The notes below the pieces were generated by a model. The model ran no database searches and was not told the DNA's origin. It was given only the letters and a program-made list of their open reading frames with translations. Of a stretch of DNA of 64,000 nt, positions 1 through 12,100 are shown one piece after another. Position 1 is the first letter of the stretch; the number at the start of each line of letters is the position of its first letter. Position numbers and translations under genes: made by a program. Source of the DNA: Cololabis saira (lineage: Eukaryota; Chordata; Actinopteri; Beloniformes; Belonidae); assembly GCF_033807715.1 (NCBI RefSeq), contig NC_084590.1:38593505-38657504 (forward strand), in the 5' to 3' direction.

Positions 1-558
1 TTTACTTATTAATTTTATGCATACGTACTGCACAGCGCTTACTGTTGGTTTGGGGTGGGTTTTTTTTAATTTTTTTTATTTTTTTTTCTACGTTTTGTTG
101 TGTCTCGTTTTGTTCTGTTCTAATGTTTGTACCCATAAAATTGAAAAACCAATAAAAAGAGTATTAAAAAAAGATATCAATCCTGTTTGAGATAATCTCC
201 TTTTCCATATCTCTAACTAATGGGCCAATATGTTGAAGACAATATCAGGAGGACCTCAGGTCTCTTTATCATGTTGAGGCAATAGTAATACCCGATACAG
301 TTGTCCTTACGAAAGTTTTAAGCAGGAACCTTCTGGCAAGGCGACTGACCTTACTTTGAAAGACAACTTTACATATCACCCCTAAAGATGCCTGAATCCC
401 AAACGTTCTTAATTTTAGCAAGTTAGAAGAGATCACACAGTGACAGAGATGGAGAAAGAGAGAAAGAGACAGAACTCACAGAGAGAGAGGGATTTTCAAT
501 ATGGAAACCTGTCTTTGACTACCTGCAGATCCTGCAGTTTCAGATTATACATCTGTTA

Positions 559-674
<116 letters not shown>

Positions 675-1124
675 TACATTTGTTTCTTTCCCCAGTTTCT
701 GGTTTGAAAAAGCACACAGATAATCCACTTAATCGTCGCTCTGCTGTCGGCCTGCATGCATGTTGAGTAGAATCACCTTTTTCCTAATCGTATTAAATTA
801 TGACTAACATGTCGAACTACAAATAGCCAATTACCTCACCATTTCAACAAAGCGCCTATTTAAACGCGTAGAACCGGAGCCTGATAGATGAAAGCTGTAA
901 TTCTCCGTAGCAACCATAATAAAAAAAGAAATTAGTTTCTATTTGAAAATTGCAATTCCTCACTAAAGTACAATTTAGAGCAATATCAAAAGCTCACATT
1001 ACAAATGAGATGTACCTCCATTGACTTCAGCAGGTGTGGGTGATGTATGTAATTAACTGGCTCTATCAGATCTGGGCTGATGTTTGAGAGCTGAGACCAT
1101 TCTGAACTAATAATAATAATAATA

Positions 1125-1844
1125 ATTAAAGCTGTTAGCAGCAATGAACGGGCCCTCGCGGGTGCAATTTTCACCAATAAAAGTCAAGGACTCAAAACTA
1201 AGTCCGATGACACCACCCATGACTCTATATGTCAAACCATCCAAAAGATATGGCAGAAAGTAGGAACTATCAAATATGGACCAATCAGATGAAGGGGGGG
1301 CACGCTTTTTGGCGTCTAGCGTCGCCACGGTAACGCTTTTGACTGAGAAAAGTAACGTGCATCGTCTCAGGATGGAGACGCACATTTTGATGTACAACAC
1401 ACCTGGGTGGACGTTACGGTTCGGGCCGTATTAACTGCCGAAGGAATGGCATAAATTGCGCCAAAATTACATGATTAATTGAAAATGGCTGACTTCCTGT
1501 GCGGTTTTGGCCATGGTGCCAAGAGACTTTTCTTTAAGTTGCGACATGATACAGGTGTGTAGCGATTTTCGTGCATGTACTTCAAACCGTATTGTGGGGC
1601 GTGAGGAACAAAGTTTTCTAGGGGGCGCTGTTGAGCCGTTAGGCCACGCCCATTAATGCAAACCATGAAATATCACGTTTTTTGCCAGGCCTGCATGCAA
1701 ATTGGTGACTTTGGGGGCACGTTTAGGGGGGCAAAAAGGCCCTCATTTCGTCGGAAGAAAAATGAGAAAAACGAGGAACACGAGAAAAACAAAAACACCT
1801 ACAGATACAATAGAGCCTTCGCACTGTAAGTGCTCTGGCCCTAA
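1125..1844 (+). repeat. dispersed repeat family R1, copy A (short form)
   Basis: It begins ATTAAAGCTG and a GAACGGGCCCTCGC motif. It ends with CCTTCGCACTGTAAGTGCTC and a GGCCCTAA terminus. It holds one partial 128-bp unit (near 1200) and one downstream module with the GGCTGACTTCCTG and GGGGGCGCTGTTGAGCCG motifs. It sits at the end of a short (AAT)n run. Related to copies at 4837-6797, 29960-31407 and 34652-35786. Confidence 0.85.
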
Positions 1845-2329
1845 TAATACATTTCATTTGTTAGGCGCCTTTCATAACCTTACGAGGCCGTATAAGGTCG
1901 CCGTACAACAATCAAAATACAAAAACACAATTTAAACAATACAGAACAGCAAAGTTTGAAGCAGAACACAAAAGACCACGTAAGTTGTAAGTGTACTTAG
2001 TTGATTCAAATCTCATTTGTGAAACAAACTTCACCAGTAAAGTCAAACATGACATAGACATGTAATGACAACCAAAAATCTTTTTGAGTGTGGGGCTGGA
2101 TTCTGAATGGCTGAAGCTAGAATATGGTAGTTTAATATTTCTGTGATGACAAAAGCAAATTTATCACCAATGTCACTGTCAATGTTTGTATAAAGGGGCT
2201 GTTGAGTTGGGCGGAAAATAAAAAAAAAATTCTGGCACTGGCATTGCAACACCTGTGTCCAACTGGACTGTCAGCAGTCTGACCAGCACTTACACAGCTG
2301 GACCCTCCTATGGGATTTCTTGCTTGTGT

Positions 2330-2394
2330 TGTTCTGAGATGTAAGTCACTTTGGATAAAAGTGTTTGCTAAATGACCATAGTAGTAGTAGTAGC
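2330..2394 (+). repeat. SINE/LINE-type 3' tail with (TAG)n
   Basis: TAAGTCACTTTGGATAAAAG and TGCTAAATGACC form a tail seen at the 3' end of many fish retroposons, followed by a (TAG)5 run. Only the tail is recognisable. The upstream boundary is uncertain. Confidence 0.55.
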
Positions 2395-4836
2395 TTGAAC
2401 AAAGACATTTAGCGGTCCTGGGGATAAGGGTTCATTTGCAGAAGCATTAAGCTTGGCTTTTCGCTCCGGCCTGCTCTACTTCTGGGTAGTGTGACAAGGA
2501 TAAATGTGGTTAGGAAATCCAGACACTCACAAGACCCTTTGCATGATTCAGTGTCAGCTCAGGAAAGTCAAACCATACCAAAGAAGAAAAAAAAGAATCT
2601 TGCCAACTACCAGGTACCCATCAGCCATACGCAGATAACCTGATGGGTAACTTGCAGTTTTATTTCAAATTTCAAATTTTCATCTCCAATTTTTAAGGCC
2701 ATCAGCAGTTTTGAATTTGCACGACCTGATGCCAACACTTACATTATTGTTGGGCTCTTATCCAATTGCCCTGTTAAAGGGATTTGGTCTTTTGTGTTCA
2801 GAGGCAAGAAGGTTAAATGAGTTTGCTGATCAGGCCATATCTGTAAAAAGCTCCTAAAACAATGAGGAAAGTTAACTTGGACAGTCTTAACCTTCAAACT
2901 TTTTCCCCATCTCTTAATGTGCACCTTCTTATTTTCCTCCTTTAGGGTATGCAGTAATTACTCAACCAGTTAAGGGATTTACACTCAATCTTTAATTATA
3001 TTACATTTAATCTTAGTATCCTCATCAAGTCAGTTTAAGAGTTAGACAACAATAACTATGACTGTTGGATGATTATTTTTCTTTCCAGTGACCACTGATG
3101 TAGATTTTTATCCTTTTTAACAAATGTTTCAATCATTTCAGCTGTCTAATTTGTGATTTATATCTATTTATTTATCTATGAGCAGTATATTGTCTGTAGG
3201 GGCTACTGGGCATGTGCTCCTTCTAAAACCTGATGTAACTGAGCATCACAAAACAAGCTCTTTCCAAATGTGATACTGTATATCTCCAAAAACAGGACTA
3301 CACTGCTGCTTTTTCTTTTCTGGAGTCACCTGTGAGGTAAAAGAAGATTCATCTTCATCCTCACTCATCTAACCTTGTTATGCACTTCTAGTGCTTATCA
3401 ATACAAACGAGAGGATTTGTTTCTACTCAGGATCACGGGTGAGCCTTGAGATTAACCAGAAGTGCTGTCACCCTGCTGAAATGAAGAGCAGGCATCAGGA
3501 ATGACACGTCTTTCATTGTCATGTGGAGCAGAATCAGGTTAGTTATGTTTGTCAGTGGTCAAGAGTTTCCTGTAACTGATTTTATTTGAATACCTACATA
3601 TATGCACACATATACACACACATACCGTGAATACAGTCAGTCCAAAGAAGACTCCTTGATAAATTAAATCCAGCCGTCCAGAAGAGGCTGAAGGGAGTTA
3701 TTTTGTTTTATTTAATCTGTACATTGTAGTATTAACCTAGACATCTTTTTAGACTGTTGCTGGAAGGAAGTGAATTAGTAAACAAGTAAAGCAGCCATCT
3801 ACAATAAACAGTCGTGACAATGGATCAAATGCTTGGTCAAGCAGACAACCCGACCTCAGTCTGCACGGGGTCAAAACAGTTGGACACATCGACCGTTCCC
3901 CGGGGACAAATGCTGCCAATATGCCAGGATCAATTTCTCTATGCTTCGTTTCAGTTTATGGAAAATAACTGGATAAATGAACATCCTGCATTTACCAACC
4001 TCCTATTATGTGCCTTCACAGCACCGACCATCAGCCCCACTTTACAGATGGGGCCCGAGCCATTTTCAAACCAGATGTCATGGAAAGTCATTTCTGACCA
4101 AGTGGGTCCTGCTGTTTTCCCGTGGTAGAATTTTGACCACGCCGACGACTCTGAGCAGAAGCGTGGCGTGAGACATGTTATCTTTTCATCAGCAGAACCA
4201 AGTCAGATGGATCCACTTCTGATAAATCCGCCTGACTGTACAGCAGAAGAAGTTTCAAAACAACAGGTCAACCTATCAGAACACAACCTTGTGTTCAAGT
4301 GACCCGACACCTGCAAGAGGAACTGAGCCAGGGTCTCAAGTCTCAAGACCGACAGACAGAAGATATAGTCAGTCTCTTATGGCTCAATTTGTTTTTGGAT
4401 AATAGTGCAAACCCCCCCGCCTCCTGATGGTCTTGTAGATATTATTTTGCCTGAAAGTGAATATAACAAATGAGATGTACATCCATAACGTATCATATTT
4501 ATAGTTTTAAGAGGCCAGCTGTTAGAGGAAAGACAGACATTAGTTTTGTTCTTAATCTTTCTGGCCATTTTATGCATTTCCTTTTCTCACATTTCGAGCT
4601 TGAGCTGCATCAATGTTGAAATTTGTTTGAGGGAAACAGAGTTAGTGTTTTGCATTGACATGCAGTGCATTAATACTTTTATAGCATTTTAATAATGATT
4701 TTAGGTCATCTGTTTTTAATATTTTATAAGAACATTTCATGCAGCAGAACATTTTGGTAATTTTTCATTTTATGTGAATGAATCATCGGCATGAATTATT
4801 CATTACACTATTTTATTTTAAAGGATGTAATAAAAA

Positions 4837-6797
4837 ATTAAAGCTGCAAGCAGCAATGAACGGGCCCTCGCACTCACGGCCACCGCCCCCCATAAGCATA
4901 TCAGAAATGACACCACCCACGACTTCCTATGTCAAACCATTCAAAAGTTATAGCAGAAAATCGGGACAACCAATCAGAAGAAGGGGTGGGGCTAATTAAG
5001 GCCAACGAAGCTTAAGAACTCATTACAGAGTCCCATGACACCACCCACGACTTCCTATGTCAAACCATTCCAAAGTTATAGCAGAAAAAAGGGACAACCA
5101 ATCAGAACAAGGGGCGGGGCTAATTAAGGCCAACGAAGCTCAAGGACTCCATAACGAATCTGATGATACCACCCACGACTCTCTATGTCAAACCATTCAA
5201 AAGTTATAGCAGAAAATCGGGACAACCAATCAGAAGAAGGGGCGGGGCTAATTAAGGCCAACGAAGCTCAAGGACTCCATAACGAATCTGATGATACCAC
5301 CCACGACTCTCTATGTCAAACCATTCAAAAGTTATAGCAGAAAATCGGGACAACCAATCAGAAGAAGGGGCGGGGCTAATTAAGGCCAACGAAGCTCAAG
5401 GACTCCATACAGAGTCCCATAACACCACCCACAACTTCCTATGTCAAACCATTCAAAAGTTATGGCAGAGAAAAGTATTCTAGGGGGCGCTGTTGAGCCG
5501 TTAGGCCACGCCCATTAATGCAAACCATGAAATATCAAATTTATCGCCAAGTCTGTCTTGCATGCCAAATTTGGTGACTTTTGGTGAACTATCAAATATG
5601 GACCAATCAGATTTCAAAATGGCCGACTTCCTGTTCGGTTTCGGCCATGGCTTCAAGAGACTTTTCTTTAAGTGGTGAAATGATACAGGTGTGTAGCGAT
5701 TTTCGTGCATGTACATCAAACCGTATTGTGGGGCTTGAGGCACAAAGTTTTCCGGGGGGCGCTGTTGAGCCATTTTGCCACGCCCATTAATGCAAACCAT
5801 GAAATATTAAATTTATCGCCAGGCCTGGCTTGCGTGCCAAATTTGGTGCCTTTTGGGGAACTATCAAATATGGACCAATCAGATGAAGGGGGGGTGCGCT
5901 TGTTGGCGTCTAGCGTTGCCACGGTAACACTTTTGAAAGAGAAAAGTAATGCGTGTAGTCGCAGGATGGAGACGCACATTTTGATGTATAACACATCTGG
6001 GTTCACGATACGGTTCGGGCCGTATTAATTCTCGAAGGAATGGCATATATTGCTCCAAAATTACGCGATTAATTCAGAATGTTCAAAATGGCCGACTTCC
6101 TGTTCGGTTTCGGCCACGGCGCCAAGAGACTTTTCTTTAAGTTGCGACATGATACAGGTGTGTACCGATTTTCGTTCATGTACGTCAAACCGTATTATGG
6201 GGCTTGAGGCGCAAAGTTTTTTCTGTCTGAACCAATCAGATGAAGGGTGGGCACACTTTTTGGCGTCTAGCGTTGCCACGGTAACGCTTTTGAAAGAGAA
6301 AAGTAATGCGTGGTGTCGGAGGATGGAGACGCACATTTTGATGTATAACACACTTGGGGGCACGTTATGGTTCGGGCCGTATTAACTGCCGAAGGAAGGC
6401 ATAAATTTCGCCAAAATGACACGATTAATTCAAAATGGCCGACTTCCTGTTCGGTTTCTCGACATGACGCCCAGAGACTTTTCTTTAAGTTGTGCCATGA
6501 TACAGGTGTGTACCGATTTTCGTGCATGTACAACAAACCGCATTGTGGGGCTTGAGGCACAAAGTTTTCAAGGGGGCGCTGTTGAGCCATTTTGCCACGC
6601 CCATTAATGCAAACCATTAAATATCAAATTTTTCGCCAGACCTGGCTTGCATGCAAAATTTGGTGACTTTTTGGGCACGTTTAGGGGGGCAAAAAGGCCT
6701 TCCTTTTGTCAGAACAATAAGAAGAAGAAGAAGAAGAAGAAGAAGAATTCCTGCAATTACAATAGGGCCTTCGCACTGAAAGTGCTCGGGCCCTAAT
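4837..6797 (+). repeat. dispersed repeat family R1, copy B (longest, with five 128-bp units)
   Basis: Starts ATTAAAGCTGCAAGCAGC and ends GTGCTCGGGCCCTAA. The left half is a tandem array in which CCACCCAC recurs at 4913, 5041, 5169, 5297 and 5425, an exact 128-base period. The right half repeats a module with AAAATGGCCGACTTCCTG at 5616, 6085 and 6432, followed by conserved blocks ACCGATTTTCGT, GGGGGCGCTGTTGAGCC and TTGCCACGGTAACGCTTTTG. An (AAG)n run sits near 6718-6747. It is non-autonomous: overlapping open frames on both strands resemble no protein I know. Confidence 0.88.
4880..5470 (+). repeat. 128-bp tandem array inside R1 copy B
   Basis: Five units, each holding a TATGTCAAACCATTCAAAAG block, a CAACCAATCAGAAGAAGGGG block (with a CCAAT core) and GGGGCTAATTAAGGCCAACG. 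Units two to four are nearly identical, which suggests recent amplification or conversion. Confidence 0.9.
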
Positions 6798-7209
6798 AAT
6801 ATTACATTTGGTCTTTATCAGATAAATTCTACAACCCCAGACATAAAAAACGCCATGTCTTTATTTATTATATAGACAATATCCACAGAAGTGAGTGAAA
6901 ATGTAAGTACACTTTCAGTGGTTTCAGGGGAGCTAAGAGGATTAGCAGCAGCCAGATGGTGCTCACAAAGTGCATTATTTTAACTAAGTATATTGGTTAT
7001 CAAGGTATTGGCTTTCAAGTATGTTAACACCATGCCAAGCATACACATATAACTTGAAAATGACCATTTAATAAACAGTGATTAATGAAAACATTGCTTT
7101 TAAATTGTGGTTCAACACAATAATACTAATAATTTGATCAGTGACATGTTAAACTCAAGTGTGTCATGCAGTTAGCACAGCAGGTTCTTTCATTCTTGCA
7201 GTCAGTGTG

Positions 7210-7545
7210 TCTATAGTGTAAAAAGTCAGATTCTGCTTTGTGTACCTAATATGGGGAAACATTGGGTCCTCCAACAGGAACATGACCCAAAATTGGCTCC
7301 TAAAAACCCCCGGGAATGGCTAAGAACATAACGTTGGACATTTTTGAAGTGGGCTTTGGTGAGTCCTGATCTAAATCTATTAAACATCATGCTACTTCAA
7401 TTTAATTTGGAGTCCATCAACCTGCACTAAGATTTTTGAAAGTGGAAAATGTTCAAGACATCTGTCAGTCTTCCCAGGAATGGACATCCCAGGAAGTTCG
7501 TCTCAGGGTCATAACATTCATTGCTAAATAGTAATTACAAAGAAA
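7210..7545 (+). pseudogene. Tc1-like transposase fragment, decayed
   Basis: In one plus-strand frame near 7271-7410 the translation reads LQQEHDPKLAP...REWLRT, a stop, then LKWALVSPDLNLLNI. This matches the Tc1/mariner catalytic block (QQDNDPKHT ... W..QSPDLNPIE), with the second catalytic Asp position now Glu and at least one stop. No terminal repeats were found. Confidence 0.65.
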
Positions 7546-8723
7546 AACGAAAACAGAAAAATTACTCTTCATATCCTACAGGCCTCATTATTTAAAATTT
7601 TAACGTGACACCCGGACAAAGTTTTTGACACCAAAGGTGGCAATACAAACTAATGAATCATGACGTGCAGAGAAATATTGGCACAATGTAAGATGTCATG
7701 TCACGTAAGAGCTTGTGAGGACTGGACATTTGTTTTTCATTTTTTAATCTTTCCCGATACTGTTCATAAACCCAAGTGGCAAGCGGTTTACTTTGGATTT
7801 TGCATAACTGTAACTGTTATGCAAATCTGTTGTTGTAATCTGCTATTTTTGTCTTGCAGGTGTTTCTGGACTCTTTACAGTCATGCAGTTTACTTTTGAT
7901 CTGAATGTCATTTTTGGGCAAAGTCTTGTTTACAGTATTCAAGGCAGCTGTCTGGTAAGTTCTCGGTACCAATTTCCCACCCTGTTCCTTGGGGATGGGG
8001 TTGGGAAACATGCAAGGCTGAGTAAACTTGTGTGTTTCTGAGGAACCGGCTGGGAAACACTGGTACTTTCAGACAGCCTGCCACAGTGATGAATTCAATA
8101 AAGTGGCGTCTTAGCTCATCAAGTTACTGAAGAATATAAATGCATATGTTTACCTGCTTACATATAATTTCATTCTTTTATAACAAAAGATCATTGTGCA
8201 TTTAAAACATTTTTTAAAGAAGAAAGGGAACAATGATTATTATTATTATTATGAATATTACAATTATTATGGGACTTCAAAAAGAAAAAATGTACAGAGT
8301 GAAAAAAGGAGGCTAAATTGGATCAAACATGGATATATTTAATACTTATAATATTCAAAAAGTTAAAACTCAGAGTTAAAGTGGAGAGTAATTAATATTT
8401 TATTACCTCTGTAATGAAGACAGACAGACATGGTACAACTTTTCTTTTCTTCCTGGTAGTTGCAGGCACGGTCAACAGTGATTTTACAGCAAAAAAACAT
8501 TTCACCCGACAATATTTTATCAGAAACAAGTCAAGCATAAATGAAAACAATGACAGTTTGTGTCATTTCTTCAAACCATCCTTTGGAATAAAACACGTGT
8601 TATAAGTGTCCCCAATAACCAATCTCATATTTTACTATAAAAAGCAGAGAAGAACTGTTACTATAAAGTTACATGAAAATACAAACATGTTATGGAGTGT
8701 ATCAATATACTCAACACAATGTT

Positions 8724-8729
8724 TTTATT
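8724..8729 (-). promoter_or_regulatory. candidate spart poly(A) signal (AATAAA)
   Basis: An AATAAA on the minus strand about 225 bases after the spart stop. It is the nearest canonical hexamer I noted downstream. The surrounding DNA is AT-rich, so chance occurrence is possible. Confidence 0.45.
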
Positions 8730-8952
8730 AGATTTATATTATTGTTTGTCTGCATTAAGATCAATCTACTTTAAAATTAAATAAAAAATTAAAGTGCTCA
8801 CACTGTATCAAACTATAAGATATGCATATCACAGGAGTTATATCATAAATATACAGCTTTTTACAAATAATGAATATTAAATATAGATTTCTTTGATTAG
8901 TCAATATAAACTTTTAAGGCATTGCTGAAATCATGAGGCAGGATATCACAGG

Positions 8953-9157
8953 TTATTTCTCCAACTTCTCCACTTGCTTCCCACTCTGTGGTTTTTCCTG
9001 GAGCTTGTAATCTTCCAAAATGGCCTGAGCTGTTTGTTTGCCAGTCCGCTTCACCACCGCTTTGATCCCCAGGTTGTCAATATTGAAGGCAGTGATACCG
9101 ACATTGAGGGCAGAGTTTACAGCGCTGTCCGTGGCTTGTCCTGCAGCTGCCCCATAC
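8953..9157 (-). CDS. spart: spart terminal coding exon
   Basis: This exon is 205 bp from ATAAAG|GTATGG to the TAA at 8955-8953. It encodes YGAAAGQATDSAVNSALNVG and AFNIDNLGIKAVVKRT, ending in a short Lys/Glu tail (QVEKLEK). It matches the human C-terminal region through LLEDYQ but has a shorter tail. Confidence 0.93.
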
Positions 9158-12100
9158 CTTTATCAGATTAGTGAGAGGTCGAGAGCAAGGGGTCGGAGAA
9201 CTCATTAATATGCAGTGCAAGGGCTGCATGCAGAATGTCCATGACAGGATTACACACATGCAATGACGTCTTTTGGAATAAAGACACGCCTGACCGCCGT
9301 AACCTGAATTTGATGTCTACTACAGAAATTTAAATTAGAATCTAATCATAGAACCTAATTAATAGTTGAAAAGCCAGCAAGATTGGCAAAAAGAAGCCTG
9401 TCTTCACGAGGATTTAAATACTCAATGTTAACCACAGAGTTCTGCCAATTGATAAAATAAAAAGAAGGAATCTTAAAAAATATATATTTTACATCATGAG
9501 ATGTATTCTGAACTTACAACCCTATCAACTTTATTATATTCCTTTACTCTATACGCGACTGAGAATAAAAGACATCACCAATTCACAGAGTATGACAAGA
9601 TCTTAAAGTCATGCAGGATTGGGTCATAAGCAATTTTGAGATTTTCCTTAAAAATATGCTCAGAAATCAATGAAAGCGGGATAAGGATGTGAATTAGCAC
9701 ATAGGAAGGGAGGTGAACGAATGCAGCGGAGGACTTGAGAGTCGTTTACACAAAATCATTGGAGGCATACGTCAGGTCTGTGATTAGCAGAGTGATGGGT
9801 TAAAGAGCTGCACATTATTAGGAACAAAAAGAACTACTTCTCGTTAGGTGTATCGTTTTGTAGACCCCTAAATCTGCAAAGCAAATGAATGCATGTTTAG
9901 TTTTGTTTGTGAAAGTGGTCATTTGCAACACACGCAGACGCATCAAAAGACAATTTAGAAAGCTGTGACAGTGGCGAGGACAAGCACTTAAACTCATGAG
10001 AGAAAATGAACTTACTTATGTTTTACGGTGGTGACCGTCTCTTCTGCAACATTTGTAGCGATGTCCTTGGCTGCGACTTCCAAACCGGTCCACATGGTTG
10101 CAAATCCTGGACAAATACAACATTCCCAGATATTTTAAGAAAAACTTACAATTTTTCATCCCTTCTCACTTATCATCCAAGTAAGTGAAAATATCTCCAA
10201 AATTTGAAAAGTAACATCACCAAATTTTACATAAATGAGACCTAAAGTGAATTTCGGGAATGTGCTTTATAGTATAAGCAGTGGTTGAAAGACAGTTTCC
10301 TGAAAGCTGAGAGTTTCTGAAAAGATTTGTCACCATTAACAATCAATCCCTGCAATAAAAAAAAAAAAAAAAGAATATCACCACTTTTGAAGAATATTCA
10401 TTCTCCTGTTTTATATGTGAAACTTTTGTCATTAATGGAATTCCCCATAAAAAATCCCTAAATTGACTTTTAACGGATGGATTGAGAGGACTATCAAAAA
10501 TCTTAATGTAGATCTCTGCATTTATTGTGAAATCAAAACCCTTTATGTGTCCTGACTAATGCAGTTAATGCTGCATCTTCTGACGTTGCATGCAAACAAA
10601 CAAAAACACTTTTCTACATTGACAAATCCTAACTGAATCTGGAAAGCCACGTCCTAAAACACAAGAGAACCGCATTGCCTCTGTATTTGCAGAGGCGAGT
10701 TTATCAGGATTTGCACCTGATGGAGACAGCGACACACCTCGATGTTAAATGTTGATTTTATTATGTAAAGCACTTTGCGTTACTATTGTATGAAAAGTGC
10801 TATTTAAATAAAGTTTGATTTAAATTGATTTGATGGAAATGAACAGCAAACTCAGACGGTCAGCTTTTACTTCTTACACACTTAACCATGCATCGTGGCA
10901 GCCAGGAGATGTATTGATTTAACACATGTTTCAACAAACAGATCTGGTTTTCAATTTAGTATCACATTTAAAAAATGGATTTCAAAGGCATCTGAATGTT
11001 GTGAAAAAGAGAGACCAGAGAAGGCATTCGTGGTTTAAATTCTGGGGAAGACCAGCAGTATTCATGTGCACTCTTTAATTACACAAACTCGTATCATGTT
11101 CCGAATCAGGAGCAGATTCTGGTCATACCTACACATTTAAAAACTTCTTCATGAATGCCAGAATGTGTACATTTCTCTCAGTGAGCGGTTTTACGTACAA
11201 ACTGTCACTGCTCACTTTTCATGGGTGAGGCCCGTTCACTATAGACTAAACCACATTATTTTTTTATAACAATTTTGAAGGCACATTGCCATGAGTTGTC
11301 CGTCACAATAATCTGACATCTTCCTTGGTCGACCTGTACACTTCCTGTTGACAACCTCCCTCTGTTCCTCTGCAGACAGCTGCCGGGGAAACAACCAGCT
11401 GCTACACTGTTTTTGATTTATATTGTTGAAGTCATCTCCCCTTCCTTTGTACTATTTTCACACACAGCGCTCTTACTGGACCACGTTTCCTGTCACGCAG
11501 CCAAGTGCAACAGCTCATAAAGGTCTGCAAACATTCTCTTTCACTGCAGACTCATTTGCAATTTAACTTTAATGTACCGGCACATGGATTTATCTTACGA
11601 ATGCAGAGTAGCTGCAAATAAGCAGCTACGACCACATTCTTCAGTCGTGATATTTGAGTTTTTGATAATAAAATCCAACTTGCTCATGTACAATTGAAAT
11701 TCATTCACTGAAACACCCCCCACTGTTTTTAATTGAGTGTCCTACATGTCTCCATGCCCCGGAAATAGGCTGGTGACCTCTGGCTCCTCTCTCCCAGTGA
11801 CTGCTGGGACAGGCTCCAGTACCAGCACCACTCTGAACAGGATGAAGTGGTTATCAAAAAAAAACAAGCTGATGCATGAATGCATCCATGAGCAACTGAC
11901 ATGCCCTTCACATGACAGCAGCAAAAGGAAAACCAATGTTTTCTGACAATGAAGCAAAAATCTAAAACCTGACAGTTATGGTTGAGTAATGTTTTGTCAT
12001 CAATAACTTAAGTGTAAACTGAGCTGCGTTGATGCAAACAGCTGCAGAACTTGGATCGAACACGTCAGATTTTAACACAAATATGGACTGCAAATGTTAG

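Noticed and set aside
3814..4128. 104-codon frame in the left flank
   Set aside because: Not similar to any family I know; composition and overlap with another open frame suggest chance.
4880..5470. Regularly spaced repeats resembling a CRISPR array
   Set aside because: The whole 128-base unit repeats, with no unique spacers, and the context is a vertebrate dispersed repeat.
5501..6617. Many overlapping minus-strand frames with VCINGRG...AQQRP in repeat R1
   Set aside because: They are antisense shadows of a shared repeat; both strands are open and no protein family fits.
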